DNA from: Mycoplasmatales bacterium | Lineage (GTDB): Bacteria; Bacillota_I; Bacilli_A; Mycoplasmatales; Metamycoplasmataceae | DNA length: 64,000 bases | Direction of reading: 5' to 3' | Assembly (NCBI GenBank): GCA_013215715.1 | Contig: JABSQT010000002.1 | Location: 156,133-220,132, forward strand | Shown here: positions 1 to 9,439 of the stretch, piece by piece | How the letters are laid out: each line of letters begins with the position of its first letter | Position numbering within the stretch: position 1 is the stretch's first letter | Translations under genes and position numbers: made by a program | The notes under the pieces: model-generated | What the model saw: the letters and a program-made list of their open reading frames with translations, nothing else | The model's database searches: none | What the model was told of the DNA's origin: nothing

Positions 1-1357
1 TTGCAGATTCTAATAAATCGAATTTTAATTTATCATCTGTTGTTGTTTTTAATAAATAATCTGTAAGCATCAATTCATTAAAGATTGATGCAATCTCCGC
101 AAGGAATATTGGATAACCTGATAATGAAATAGGTTGTGTTTTATCTGAATAGTAAGAGTGCATTGAATGCCCTAATTCATGAGCAAGAGTTTCAACTGAT
201 CTTAATTCTCCATCTCAATTCATTAAAATATATTTAGCTTCCAACCCATGAGAACCACCAATTGAATAAGCTCCTGAACGTTTATTTTTAATAGTCATAT
301 AATCAATTCATCTATCATTAAAAGCTTTTTTAATAACATCTGTATATTCTTGACCCATTGGTTTTAAAGCTTCCAAAATTAATGCTTGCCCTTCTTCTAC
401 TGTATATTCTGATTTAACTTTTACTAGTGGAACTGATGCATCTCATACTTTAAATGTTTTATTAAATTTTGTTTTAAAGAATCTTTTCTTAGCAGTTGCA
501 TATTTTTTAAAAACAACTTTATTTTCTTGAACTGAAGAGTAAAGAGTTTTTAATAATTCTTCATCAGCCTTATCTCTTGTGATTTCTGCTTGAACAGCTG
601 AATCATAATTTCTTACTTTTGCCATAACAGCTGTTTCTTTAAAATGTTGGAAAAGTAAATTCGATAATGATTGCTTATGCTTTAAATAACCATTACGATA
701 ATTAATCATTGTTGATTTACGAACAGCTTCATCTGAATGTTTCATTAATTTCGACCTATTTGCTGAAGTGATTTTAATTTTTTTACCTTTTGAAGTTGTT
801 GCATAACCATAATCTAATTCTGAATCAGTAATAATTTCGAATGTTGAAGATGCATCAATATTCGCTCTTGAAGATTGAGTTAAGAAGTTTTCTATCTCAT
901 CAGATAACTTATGTTTAAGTTCATCGAGTGTTCCAATGATTGCTTTTTTATAATTTGCGAAAGATTTCTTTTTTGATCATTCACGTAATTTTTTTTCATG
1001 TTTAAACATTCTATTTACTTCAGAACCAAATTCTTTTTGGAGTTTAAAGAATTCAAATTGTAACTCTTCTTGCATTTGTTTAAATTTTGGATCTGCAATA
1101 TTTTGGTTTAAATTATTTGAAATATAGTTTGAAACCTTATTTAAAGTCAATGTCATCTCATCATCTTTTTTAAGCGAGTTTAAGTATTTTCTTTCACTGT
1201 CATATTTGGAATCTTTTATTTTAATAGCTGCTTTATATTCAGCAATAGCTCTTTTAAATCAAAACTCATATGTTTTTCCTTCTAAAATCGCTTCTAAATC
1301 TCATGTATATTTCTTTTCAACACTTTTATGGCTTTTATATTCTTTTGCTTGTGACAT
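1..1357 (-). CDS. pepF: Oligoendopeptidase F (M3 family zinc metallopeptidase), 3' end cut by window
   Basis: This cytosolic zinc peptidase should cut oligopeptides into amino acids for an amino-acid auxotroph. About 452 codons are visible and the C-terminus lies outside the window. The catalytic HExxH motif (HELGH) sits near residues 393-397, followed by the Ser/Gly-rich substrate region and a conserved Glu, as in M3B peptidases. Trp codons are TGA (for example residue 19). The ATG at 1357 is chosen because AAGAAGGAA lies just upstream. The gene is separate from apt: it has its own promoter (1670-1697) and a long leader that matches a lysine riboswitch, so expression probably responds to lysine. 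PepF itself is near certain; only the missing end limits the description. Confidence 0.93.
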
Positions 1358-1412
1358 ATTTCCTTCTTTCTATTATGATTTCATTTCCTAAAAGGGGGGT
1401 AGGCACAAATAA

Positions 1413-1640
1413 AAGAATAAGGTTTGTGTTTATTAAACAACTATCCTTACTCTTCATCAATAGTTATTGTCATAGCACCATCGCGTTAGCGAGACAATGT
1501 AAAGTATTCCCCTACATTGCACAATAAGAATGCATAACTTTTCTTATTGTTCGGCTTTGGCCCTTTCAATTACTTCATCGGTATCCCTCTGTAATTTACT
1601 AATGCTTCAAGCACCTCTAATCTTTAAATGTTTTTTTATC
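1413..1640 (-). promoter_or_regulatory. Lysine riboswitch (L box) in the pepF leader, with expression-platform hairpin
   Basis: Read on the minus strand, the leader has the L-box core in order: AGAGGTGC (about 1609-1616), TAGTA, a P3-like stem (AATTAC/GTAATT) ending in GAAAGG, GCCGAA (about 1549-1554), two further stems (CAATAAG/CTTATTG and GCAATGTA/TACATTG), then GGTGCTAT near 1470, matching the GGxxGGCTAT end of the Bacillus lysC aptamer. A 10-bp hairpin follows (AAGAGTAAGG 1445-1454 with CCTTATTCTT 1411-1420, one G-U pair) and then TTATTTG, a plausible terminator or switching stem. P1 pairing is weak by eye, so the exact boundaries are uncertain. Aptamer identity comes from remembered consensus, not a covariance search. 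Confidence 0.82.
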
Positions 1641-1669
1641 CTTTTATTTTTTTGTAATCAATTATATAA

Positions 1670-1697
1670 ATTATATATTATTTATTGAAAAAAGCAA
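1670..1697 (-). promoter_or_regulatory. Promoter of the riboswitch-pepF transcript
   Basis: TTGCTT (1692-1697) and TATAAT (1670-1675) are separated by 16 bases. They lie just downstream of the apt terminator and about 30 bases before the aptamer. Confidence 0.65.
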
Positions 1698-1741
1698 GTA
1701 TAAAGGGGCTTTGAAAGGAAAATCTAACTATTAAAAATAAG

Positions 1742-1768
1742 AAAAAATACGAAATTAATCGTATTTTA
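1742..1768 (-). terminator. apt terminator overlapping the stop codon
   Basis: A hairpin with arms 1742-1752 and 1759-1768 (core AATACGA/TCGTATT) is followed on the minus strand by a T run. The apt stop codon (1755-1757) lies in its loop. Confidence 0.6.
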
Positions 1769-2264
1769 TTAATGACACTGTTTCATATTTTGAAAGTGAA
1801 GGTTCATGTTTTACAAATAATAAGTTAATTAAGAAAACAAGTTTTTTTACTTCTCCACCTAATTCTTCTACTAATTCGATAATAGCTTTGGTTGTACCAC
1901 CTGTAGCCAACAAGTCATCTACAATAGCAACAGTTTGACCAGATTTAATTGCATCTTTATGCATTTGTAGTTCATTTGTTCCATATTCAAGATCATATTT
2001 TCTCTTAATTACTTCACTAGGTAATTTACCTGGTTTACGAACCATAATGAATGGTTTTTTTAATAATGCAGCCACTGGTGCTCCAAATAAAAATCCTCTT
2101 GCATCTGCTCCAACGATAACATCAACGTCCTTTGCTTCTTCTGCCATCATTTTAATCACTTCATTGAATACTTCACCGTCCGCTAATAATGGTGAGATAT
2201 CTTTAAATCCAATTCCTTCTTTTGGGAAGTTTTGAATTTCTCTTATATATTTTTTTAGTTCCAT
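1755..2264 (-). CDS. apt: Adenine phosphoribosyltransferase
   Basis: The enzyme salvages adenine with PRPP to AMP, needed because Mollicutes do not make purines de novo. The 169 residues are full length. The PRPP-binding signature VAIVDDLLATGGT lies near residues 111-123, and the flexible-loop region KPGKLPSEV precedes it. A TATAAT lies 9 bases before the ATG at 2264 and no Shine-Dalgarno is visible, so the leader would be only two or three bases. The gene is flanked by terminators on both sides and is probably monocistronic. Confidence 0.95.
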   Translation of the reverse strand: MELKKYIREIQNFPKEGIGFKDISPLLADGEVFNEVIKMMAEEAKDVDVIVGADARGFLFGAPVAALLKKPFIMVRKPGKLPSEVIKRKYDLEYGTNELQMHKDAIKSGQTVAIVDDLLATGGTTKAIIELVEELGGEVKKLVFLINLLFVKHEPSLSKYETVSLIKYD

Positions 2265-2282
2265 AACTAATAGATTATAAAG

Positions 2283-2305
2283 AAAAAAATGCCCTCGAGC
2301 ATTTT
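2283..2305 (-). terminator. Terminator of rplK-rplA
   Basis: The hairpin AATGC/GCATT (arms 2299-2303 and 2288-2292) with a six-base loop is followed by T7 on the minus strand, 24 bases after the rplA stop. Confidence 0.7.
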
Positions 2306-2326
2306 ATTCTTTAAAAATTTTACTAA

Positions 2327-3016
2327 TTAGTCAATTTTAACTTTAACTGATGCACCCATTGATGTTTTAACAACAACGTTTTGGATATATGCACCCTTAA
2401 CTACTGATGGTTTTAGTTTTTTGATTAATTCAAAAACTGTTTCAGCATTTTCAACAAGTTTTGCATCATCAAATGATTTTTTACCAATCATTGTATGAAC
2501 ATTTCCTTGTTTATCTGTTCTATAGTTAGCTTTACCAGCTTTTAGGTCTGTAACTGCTTTTCCTAAGTTAGGAGTAACTGTTCCAGTTTTTGGGTTAGGC
2601 ATAAGACCTTTTGGTCCAAGAACTTTACCGAATTTACCTAATGTCATCATCATTTTTGGTGTAGCAACAATAACATCAAAATCAAAATCACCTTTTTTAA
2701 GGATATTTGTTAATTCTTGTGGATCAACTGCAATATCTGCTCCCGCTTCTTTAGCTGCTTCTAATTGCTTAACATCATCTGATGCTGCAAGAACTCTGAT
2801 TGATTTCCCTGTTCCGTTTGGAAGAGAAACTGCTCCTCTAAGTTGTTGATCAGCTTTTCTTGTATCAAGATTTAAATTGAAAACAAGTTCTACTGATTCA
2901 TCAAATTTTGCATATGATGCTTCTTTAGCAAGTTTAATTGCTGATGCTAGATCTAACATTTGTGTTGAATCTACTTTAGCGTTTGACGCTTTTACGTTTT
3001 TTGAGATTTTAGCCAT
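2327..3016 (-). CDS. rplA: 50S ribosomal protein L1
   Basis: L1 forms the mobile stalk near the E site of 23S rRNA and in many bacteria represses its own operon. The 229-aa length is standard. The conserved GPKGLMPNPKTGTV segment (about residues 133-146) and the C-terminal KPSVVKGAYI region are intact. The ATG overlaps the rplK stop as TAATG (3016), so the two genes are translationally coupled. Confidence 0.97.
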   Translation of the reverse strand: MAKISKNVKASNAKVDSTQMLDLASAIKLAKEASYAKFDESVELVFNLNLDTRKADQQLRGAVSLPNGTGKSIRVLAASDDVKQLEAAKEAGADIAVDPQELTNILKKGDFDFDVIVATPKMMMTLGKFGKVLGPKGLMPNPKTGTVTPNLGKAVTDLKAGKANYRTDKQGNVHTMIGKKSFDDAKLVENAETVFELIKKLKPSVVKGAYIQNVVVKTSMGASVKVKID

Positions 3017-3603
3017 TATTTATCTCCTTCTTCTTCAGCTGATTGAGCAATTGCATTAACTTCAATAGCTTGTCCTTTAGTTTCAACAGCTGTTGCTGCT
3101 GCTTCTTCTAGAGCTGCTTCTTTAGCATTTGCAGTTGCAATATCTTTTGCTGCTTCTTTAGCTGCTGCTTGAGCTTCTTTAAGGTCAACAAGTCCTTCAA
3201 CAACAACACCCATATTTTTAGCTGTTCCTGCAATTTGTTTCATAGCAGATTCAATTTTATTTGTATTTAAGTCAACAAGTTTATATTCTGCAATTTCTTT
3301 TAATTGGTCCATTGTGATTGTTCCAACAATATCTGTTTTAGCATTTGCTGCTCCAGATTTAATTCCTGCTGCTTGCTTAATTTTGTAAGATGCAGGAGCT
3401 GTTTTTGTTTCAAATTTGAATGATCTGTCTGAGTAAACTGTAATTATTACAGGAACAGGTTCACCATTTCTATCTTTAGTTTCATCGTTAAATGCTCTTG
3501 TAAATTCAGGCATTACAATTCCAAGCCCAGCTAGTTCTGGTCCAGGTTTTGCTTGTCCTGCATTAAATTCTAGCTTAGCGATACGTGTGATTTCTTTAGC
3601 CAC
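3016..3603 (-). CDS. rplK: 50S ribosomal protein L11 with an Ala/Glu-rich C-terminal extension
   Basis: L11 binds the GTPase-associated centre of 23S rRNA. The N-terminal 140 residues hold the usual domains, including the proline-rich KPGPELAGLGI loop and the GTAKNMGV region. The protein is 195 aa against about 141 in most bacteria: residues from about 143 on form a repetitive Ala/Glu/Lys tail predicted to be helical or disordered. The start is GTG at 3603, fixed by AGAGGTAG just upstream and by the family's MAKEI-type N-terminus. Confidence 0.95.
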   Translation of the reverse strand: MAKEITRIAKLEFNAGQAKPGPELAGLGIVMPEFTRAFNDETKDRNGEPVPVIITVYSDRSFKFETKTAPASYKIKQAAGIKSGAANAKTDIVGTITMDQLKEIAEYKLVDLNTNKIESAMKQIAGTAKNMGVVVEGLVDLKEAQAAAKEAAKDIATANAKEAALEEAAATAVETKGQAIEVNAIAQSAEEEGDK

Positions 3604-3723
3604 GAGCTACCTCTTTTCATTTTTATAAATTTTTAGTCCTCTGCGCGGTATAACGACTGGTGCATTTTGCATGTCTTCCGCTCACTATTTGGATCGCACT
3701 ATACTAAGTGCTTATTTATTATA
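3604..3723 (-). promoter_or_regulatory. Structured leader and promoter of rplK-rplA (candidate r-protein autoregulatory RNA)
   Basis: TATAAT lies at 3718-3723, giving a leader of about 108 bases. It folds into a branched hairpin: GCGG (3678-3681) with CCGC (3645-3648), an internal GAC/GTC stem and a terminal TGCA/TGCA stem (3661-3671), with asymmetric A-rich bulges. A position just ahead of rplK-rplA fits ribosomal-protein feedback by L1 or a related protein. I could not match it to a named leader family. Confidence 0.5.
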
Positions 3724-3732
3724 TCAAATAAA

Positions 3733-3756
3733 AATAAAAAAGAGCTTAAATGCTCT
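3733..3756 (-). terminator. Terminator of the APC permease gene
   Basis: AGAGC/GCTCT hairpin (3741-3756) followed by T6ATTTTT on the minus strand, 18 bases past the stop. Confidence 0.7.
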
Positions 3757-3773
3757 ATTTTTTCAAAGTTATT

Positions 3774-5270
3774 TTAAGTATTTTTTTCTATCAATTCTGT
3801 TTTTTCAAATTTTCTTTTAAGTAATCTATTAAAAATCGGAAAAGTTATAAAGATAGTTAATTGAACAAAAAACATAATTGAACCTAAATAATTTTTAACT
3901 CCTTCTCCTCTTTCGAAAAGTCCATATGAAGAAGTTTGATTAGGTTTTTTTATTAAATCTATATATATTGTTGAGTATATTAGTGAAAATATTAGTGAGC
4001 CAAATATTCCTGCTATAGCTATTATTGATGCAACTCAAAATATAATTGAATGCATTTTGGTTGTATTTAATTGTTTACGTTTAATTGTATAAATAAGAAT
4101 AATAGATGCTAATAAACCAAAAATAAAGAATGTAGGTCAATTAGACAAACTATCAATTAAAGAATCGGTATTTAATACAATTGAAGGAATCAATAAAATC
4201 AATGCTCAGAAAATTATTATTCCTGCAGTATATATCAAAGTAGTTTTAAATCCACCTACTTTTCCTTTCATTCATTTCATTCCGAAAAATAAATTTGTTT
4301 CCACTCCTTGCTCAATAGCGGCTCAATACCCTGCAGAATAACCATTAACAACACCTCAAGCTGATATTGCAATAAACATATAAACTATGATCCCCAAGGT
4401 TTTTTGTGCAATAGGGTTACCAAAAACATCTTTTAAAATAATATCAACTGAAGGGGCAGTATGTAATATAGAAGCAAGAGATATTAATGAATTAACAACA
4501 ATAACAATTAACATACCAATGAAAAGAATTTTAGGTATTTGTTTTTCACCATTTTTAACTTTCTTTTGCATGGTTGCAACATTTAAAAAGCCATCATACG
4601 CAAATAAAACCGCTGGTAAAGCTGCAATTATTAATATTGGATTAAATTGACCATGTGTAAATGCATTAGAACCATGCAAAGGATTTTGTAAATCTAAATA
4701 GTGATGTGAAGTTGCCATACCAACCCCAATAATAATAGCTGCAATTAATGGTATAAACTTCAAAATAACCGTTACTTGTTGAAAAATACCAGATGCTTTA
4801 ACAGATGTAACATTAATAACTATTAAGAAAGTTGTTATGAATAAACCAAATAAAGCATGACCTCAAATAGGTATTGCATTATTCTTCATTCAACCCGCTA
4901 TGACCATCCCTTGAAACGTAGCTTCAGAAGCAAAAAAACCCAAAACAAAAGTAAAGAATCCTGTATAGAAAAATGAATATGTAAATTGTGAAAAATACCC
5001 CATTTTTTCTCCACCAACAAATGTGGCCCACTTAGCAATCCCCTCAGTTTTTGATTCCATTTTAGTAGTACCTATCTCAGAAAAAGAAATAGCTAAACCT
5101 AATGCTAAAATACCACCAACTATTCATGCCACCAGTCATGTGGCTCCATTTTGATTTGTTATTCTTGAAATTGAACCGTTTTTAAAAAATATTCCAATCC
5201 CAACAACAGAACCTATCAACATAGATATAGCAGCTCAAAATCCCATTTTTCTAGCTTTCTTAATTGACAT
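3774..5270 (-). CDS. APC-superfamily amino acid permease
   Basis: A predicted cation-coupled amino acid importer of 498 aa with about 12 membrane segments. The N-terminus carries the APC signature: a first helix MGFWAAISMLIGSVVGIGIF in which GSVVGIGIF is the substrate-binding break in TM1. Several internal Trp residues are TGA codons. The ATG at 5270 is preceded by AGGGAGAAGTT. The leader is AT-rich and more than 100 bases long, with a TATAAA about 130 bases upstream. The gene has its own terminator and no operon partner. Substrate specificity cannot be read from sequence. Confidence 0.88.
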
Positions 5271-5468
5271 AACTTCTCCCTTTTTCTTCTTGGTGATTTC
5301 TATCTATAAAATTTCATTAATTAATTAAACATCTTGAAATATACATTTACATAACTTTTATTAAAAATATCTTTTTTATATATTTATTTATAACATACAC
5401 CCTTTTATATTAAAAATATCTGAATATTAAAAAAATATAACTATTCCTTCTTTAAATAAAAAATAGTA

Positions 5469-5491
5469 TAAAAAAACACCCTCATAGGATG
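5469..5491 (-). terminator. tRNA operon terminator
   Basis: CATCCT-ATG-AGGGTG hairpin (5477-5491) followed by T7, directly after the tRNA-Gln CCA end. Confidence 0.75.
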
Positions 5492-5494
5492 ATA

Positions 5495-5569
5495 TGGTTG
5501 CCCCTGCAGGATTCGAACCTGCGCATGTCGATACCAAAAACCGATGCCTTACCGCTTGGCCAAGGGGCA
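5495..5569 (-). tRNA. tRNA-Gln (UUG)
   Basis: Full cloverleaf: acceptor TGCCCCT/AGGGGCA, anticodon stem TCGGT/ACCGA with loop TTTTGGT giving anticodon UUG, T arm GCAGG-TTCGAAT-CCTGC, and an encoded CCA end. Confidence 0.95.
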
Positions 5570-5572
5570 ATA

Positions 5573-5656
5573 TGGTGGAGGGGGAGGGATTCGAACCCCC
5601 GAACCTTTCGGAGCCGGGTTACAGCCGGATGCATTTGGCCACTTTGCTACCCCTCC
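5573..5656 (-). tRNA. tRNA-Tyr (GUA)
   Basis: Acceptor GGAGGGG/CCCCTCC, anticodon stem TCCGG/CCGGC (one wobble position) with loop CTGTAAC giving anticodon GUA, a long variable arm as expected for bacterial tRNA-Tyr, T loop TTCGAAT, and an encoded CCA. It lies 3 bases upstream of tRNA-Gln on the same transcript. Confidence 0.95.
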
Positions 5657-5938
5657 ATATTGCTTAGTGTATAGGTTGCTTAATTATTATATCTAAAAAA
5701 ATGTGTTTTATACCAAAAAAATAAAGGCTAATATCTTTGTTAAAAAATTTTTTAATTTTTAAAATAGCAAACCAAGTTTGAAAAAAATATTTTTTTAACA
5801 TATTTCATATGTTTTTTAAACTAAAAAAGTTATTTTTATCTCAAATATTTTTATAGTTTTACTCTAAAATTCATTTGAATAATATTGATATAAAAAAATA
5901 TTTAAGTTTTTTTATTACCGTTTGAATACATAAAGAAA
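5657..5938. other. AT-rich intergenic spacer with tRNA promoter
   Basis: No gene is visible. A TATAAT on the minus strand at 5686-5691 is the likely -10 box of the tRNA pair. A short symmetric hairpin (AACATA/TATGTT near 5799-5815) flanked by A and T runs is the only other structure. Confidence 0.6.
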
Positions 5939-5957
5939 AATGAGCCAAGCTCATTTT
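5933..5957 (-). terminator. nusG terminator
   Basis: AATGAGC-TTG-GCTCATT hairpin (5939-5955) followed by TTTCTTT on the minus strand. Confidence 0.75.
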
Positions 5958-5960
5958 AAA

Positions 5961-6518
5961 TTATTCAGAATCAAGTGTTTTAATGTGCTCAATAGAAAGT
6001 TCTGTAGGAGTTGCTCTATCAAATAGATTTAATTCAACTACAACAACAGCTCTTTCTTCATCATAACTAACAATAGGGCCTTTAAGTCCTTTTGTTGCAC
6101 CCTCAATAACTTCAACAATTGTTCCAATTTCAAATTTTGGAGCTGTAAGTTTTCCTGCTTTATAATCTTCAAAAGCTTGTTTAACAGCTTTTTCAATACG
6201 TCTAATTTCTAAGTTAGAAACTGGTGTTGGTTTTGTTCTTTGACCTGATGATCCAACAAGACCTGTCACATATTGAGTATTACGTACAATGAATCATGCT
6301 TCATTAGTCATAACCATTTTTATAAAAATATATCCTGGAAACATATTTCTTTCTTTGAATTTACCTGATGGTGTTATATGTGGAACCATAGCCACTTTGA
6401 ATTCTGAAATAACTTCTTCAAGTGATTCAGAAACTACTCTATTTTTTAATGATTCAACAACTTTTTCTTCTTTTCCTCTAATTGTTGTAACCATATATCA
6501 TTTCATTTCATTTTGCAT
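5961..6518 (-). CDS. nusG: Transcription elongation/termination factor NusG
   Basis: NusG binds RNA polymerase and modulates pausing and termination. The 185 aa include the N-terminal NGN domain (the MKWYMVTT start corresponds to the family's WYVVxT; PGYIF near residues 61-65) and the C-terminal KOW domain (FEIGTIVEVIEGATKGLKG). In-frame TGA Trp codons occur near residue 7 and in the WFIVRN segment. The true start is the ATG at 6518, which directly abuts the secE stop (TAAATG), so rpmG, secE and nusG are read as one tightly coupled unit. Confidence 0.95.
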
Positions 6519-6776
6519 TTATAAACCAACTCCTCATTTGTCTCACAATGTTGTGAACCCTAGTGTAATTAAAAATAATACTATAGATGCGATTGCAATA
6601 AATATAAGCGTAATTCAAAAAGTTTTCCAAGCAACACTACCACTAGGTCACCTAACTCTTTTTAATTCTTTAAAAAAACCTTTAACATTATCTTTTGCAG
6701 CAGCTGACCTTGAGATTTCTCTTGGTTTTTTAACTTTTTTTTGTTTTGGTTCTTTTATAGGTTTTTTCTTACTCAT
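6519..6776 (-). CDS. secE: Preprotein translocase subunit SecE
   Basis: SecE is the small clamp of the SecYEG channel. The 85 aa comprise a Lys/Pro-rich cytoplasmic N-terminus, the conserved amphipathic helix (VKGFFKELKRVRWPS) and one membrane helix (about residues 55-75). Trp codons are TGA. Start and stop abut rpmG and nusG with no spacer, matching the usual rpmG-secE-nusG order. Confidence 0.93.
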
Positions 6777-6920
6777 TTATTTTTCCTCTTTATGCAGGGT
6801 TTTTGCATTACAATTTTTGCAAAATTTATTTTTTGTTAATCTTTCAGTAATTGACTTTGGTGTCGAATAATTACGTGAACGACAAACCTCACACGCTAGT
6901 ATAACTTTTTTTCTATTCAT
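6777..6920 (-). CDS. rpmG: 50S ribosomal protein L33
   Basis: A 47-aa ribosomal protein with two CxxC pairs (CEVC and CKNC), so it is the zinc-binding form. TATAAT (6927-6932) ends six bases before the ATG and there is no Shine-Dalgarno, so transcription probably starts at or next to the start codon. It is the first gene of rpmG-secE-nusG. Its stop abuts the secE ATG. Confidence 0.93.
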   Translation of the reverse strand: MNRKKVILACEVCRSRNYSTPKSITERLTKNKFCKNCNAKTLHKEEK

Positions 6921-6926
6921 GGGGTA

Positions 6927-6932
6927 ATTATA
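6927..6932 (-). promoter_or_regulatory. -10 box of rpmG, leaderless spacing
   Basis: TATAAT with an extended TGG just before it; six bases separate it from the rpmG ATG at 6920. No -35 consensus is visible. Confidence 0.6.
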
Positions 6933-6966
6933 CCAATAATTAGTGATTTGAGTTGTTTTATTTGTT

Positions 6967-7503
6967 TTATTGTAGTTGTATTTTCATTTTTCTTTTAATT
7001 TCCATTAGTGTTCTTTCAATAGTGTATCTAGAAACCTTATATTCTCTAGCAACAAAACTGATACATTTTCTTGCTTCAAATAATGAAAGATACACCGAAA
7101 ATTCAAAAGGTTCTAAAACACTAAAATCAAGATCAAGACTAGTATCAGGCATTGTGAAGCATTGAATATTATATTTTCTATCTTCCAATTGTGCACTTTG
7201 ATTAAGAATTTTATATTTATGTGTATTATATTTTCTTGATTCATTAAAAATGATGTGTTTTAACCTTATGCAAAGAAATGTTTTTAACTTTAATTTGTAT
7301 TCACTTTTAAATTCATTTACTAATCCAGGAAGTCTGGATAAAAAAATGTTTTTCATATCCTCTTTTTCCAAAGGGGTTGAAGAAAAACATCAGCTATTAT
7401 TAGCTATTACTAAATCGAACGCTTCTTCATATTCATGAAGCATTGCATTTATAATTTTAGTACTATTCAGTTTTTTGATATCTGAAATGCCTTGTATAAG
7501 CAT
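6967..7503 (-). CDS. sigH: SigH-like sigma-70 family factor
   Basis: A 178-aa protein between rlmB and rpmG, exactly where Bacillus keeps sigH (rlmB-sigH-rpmG-secE-nusG). A region-2-like helix ([19 protein letters not shown]) lies near residues 65-83. The C-terminus looks like sigma region 4: [15 protein letters not shown], then the helix-turn-helix [20 protein letters not shown]. It is shorter and more divergent than Bacillus SigH (about 218 aa), and little conserved region 2.4 is visible. The start at 7503 is fixed by GGAGGTAAC. Assignment rests largely on synteny plus the region-4 fold. It could instead be a DNA-binding protein derived from SigH. Confidence 0.72.
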
Positions 7504-7515
7504 GTTACCTCCAAC

Positions 7516-8187
7516 TTATAAGTTAGATAATAAGATACCAGTAGCAACAGAAACGTTTAAAGATTGAACTGTACCACTCATTGGTATATAAACGTTTTGA
7601 TCCGATTGTTTCAGGATTGGTTTTGAAACCCCTTTTCCTTCATTTCCCACAACTAATGCCATAGGTGTATTGAATGTAACTTTATTAACGGGCGTTCCTT
7701 TTTCCAATGCTGTTGCATAAATTCAAATGTTCGCATTTTTAATTTTCTTGATTGCAGTTTGCATTGAATCAACACGAATAACTTTAACACCTACATATCC
7801 TCCAGAAGATACTTTTAGGACTGTTGGAGTTACTTCTACTTGTCTATCTTTTGCAATAACAATGTGTTTGATTCCGAATGCATTTGCGGATCTTAAAATA
7901 GCTCCAAAATTATGTGGATCTTGGATTCTATCTAAAATTAAAAATTTTTCAGGATTGTCTTTTAATAGATCATCTAGTGTATAGTAATTAAATTCTTTTA
8001 ATTCTGCTATAAAACCTTGATGATTCTCTTTGGTTAACTTATCCATTTCTCTCTTTGAAGTGATTTGAACTTTAATCCCATTATCAATCTTCTTTTCGGT
8101 AGGTTTAAGAAGATAAACCTTACTTAGCGGTAATTTGTTTTCTAATGCATCAAGCACTGAATTCTTACCGCAAATTAATTTTCCCAT
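7516..8187 (-). CDS. rlmB: 23S rRNA 2'-O-methyltransferase RlmB (TrmH/SPOUT family)
   Basis: This SAM-dependent SPOUT enzyme methylates a guanosine in the 23S rRNA peptidyl-transferase region. The 223 aa carry the three family motifs in order: LDRIQDPHNFGAILRSANA (about residues 85-103), VVGNEGKGV, and IPMSGTVQSLNVSVA near the C-terminus. The ATG at 8187 is preferred over one 11 codons upstream because AAAGGAAAAAT lies right before it and MGKLICGKN fits the family N-terminus. It precedes sigH by 12 bases, probably on one transcript. Confidence 0.92.
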
Positions 8188-8239
8188 ATTTTTCCTTTCA
8201 TAAGTGTTGAATACACACATTAGATAGTGTTTATTACAC

Positions 8240-9439
8240 TTAAATAATCCCCTCTTGAATTAATGCTTCTCTATATTTGTCAGCTTCTTCATACTTCTTC
8301 GCATTACGTGCAGCTTCTCATTTTTTATAAGTTTCTTTTGTTTTATTAGAAATCATATCTTTTTTTGTAACTAACCCAAGTAATTCCATATTAGCCATAA
8401 GTTCTTGACCTATTTTTTGATCTCCATTATTAAATCCTTTTAAATTTGCAAATAATTTTTCCATACCTTTGGCAAAATCTCATTCTGAAATATATTGTGA
8501 AATAGTTTCATCTTTAATTTCTAGTTTACCTTTTATTTGAGCTTGTTTAAAACCTTTAATTAGTTGATTGTATTTTTTTTCAACATTATCCATTAAATCT
8601 TTAGTTAAGTTTATTGGTGCTGTTGGTGATGTTGTTAAGAATAGTAATCTTAAAACACCTGGATTAGTTTCTTCAAAGAATTCTAGTGCATCTTTAACAT
8701 TGCCAAGTGATTTAGACATTTTTGATCCATCAACATTTATATGACCAGTATGTTTTCATTCATTTGCAATTGGAACACCTACGAGTGATTTAAATTGAGC
8801 GTTTTCATTTTCATGATGTGGGAATATTAAATCTATCCCTCCTCCATGAATATTTAAAGTTCCTTTTCCAAATTTTCTAACAAAATAAGCACATTCTGTA
8901 TGTCAACCAGGACGACCTTTACCTCATGGCGAGTCAAAAAGTACTCCTTCTATTGTTTTTTTTCATAAAGCAAAGTCTCCAGGATGTTTTTTACCTTCAC
9001 CTTCTTCAAATCTCATTTCATCAAGTTTTCTATTAGCAATTTCTCCATAATTCTTTTGACTTGTTACATCAAAGTATACATTTCCATTAACCTCATAAGC
9101 TGAACCATTAGCAATCATTTCTCCAATGAAATCCACCATTTCTTGTATGTTATCAGTAACATTTGGCATTACAGTTGGTTTTTGTACATTAGCTTTTTCT
9201 AATAAAGTTTGATAAACCTTTGTATAACGTTTTGCTATTTCTTTTTCAGTTACGCCTTCTTCTAAAGCTTTTTTGATAATCTTGTCATCAATATCTGTAA
9301 TGTTATGAATAAAATTAACCTTTAAACCTTGTGCCTTTAAGGAACGAATATATATATCGAATGTAATTATTGGACGCATGTTCCCGATATGGGGATTATT
9401 ATATACTGTAGGTCCACATACATAAATTGTTTTTTTCAT
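8240..9439 (-). CDS. cysS: Cysteinyl-tRNA synthetase (C-terminal part of a FolT-CysS fused frame)
   Basis: A class I synthetase charging tRNA-Cys. The HIGH motif is present as HIGN near residue 17, the zinc/substrate site CGPTVYN precedes it, and KMSKS occurs at about residues 239-243. At 399 aa it is short but in the Mollicute range. A good ribosome site (GAAGGAG) precedes the ATG at 9439. There is no stop codon between this ATG and the upstream membrane gene, so the same frame runs from 10210 to 8240. CysS may be made alone, as a membrane-tethered fusion, or both. Confidence 0.93.

Noticed and set aside
5489..5674. Plus-strand ORF of about 61 codons over the tRNA genes
   Set aside because: It is antisense to tRNA-Gln and tRNA-Tyr and has no ribosome site.
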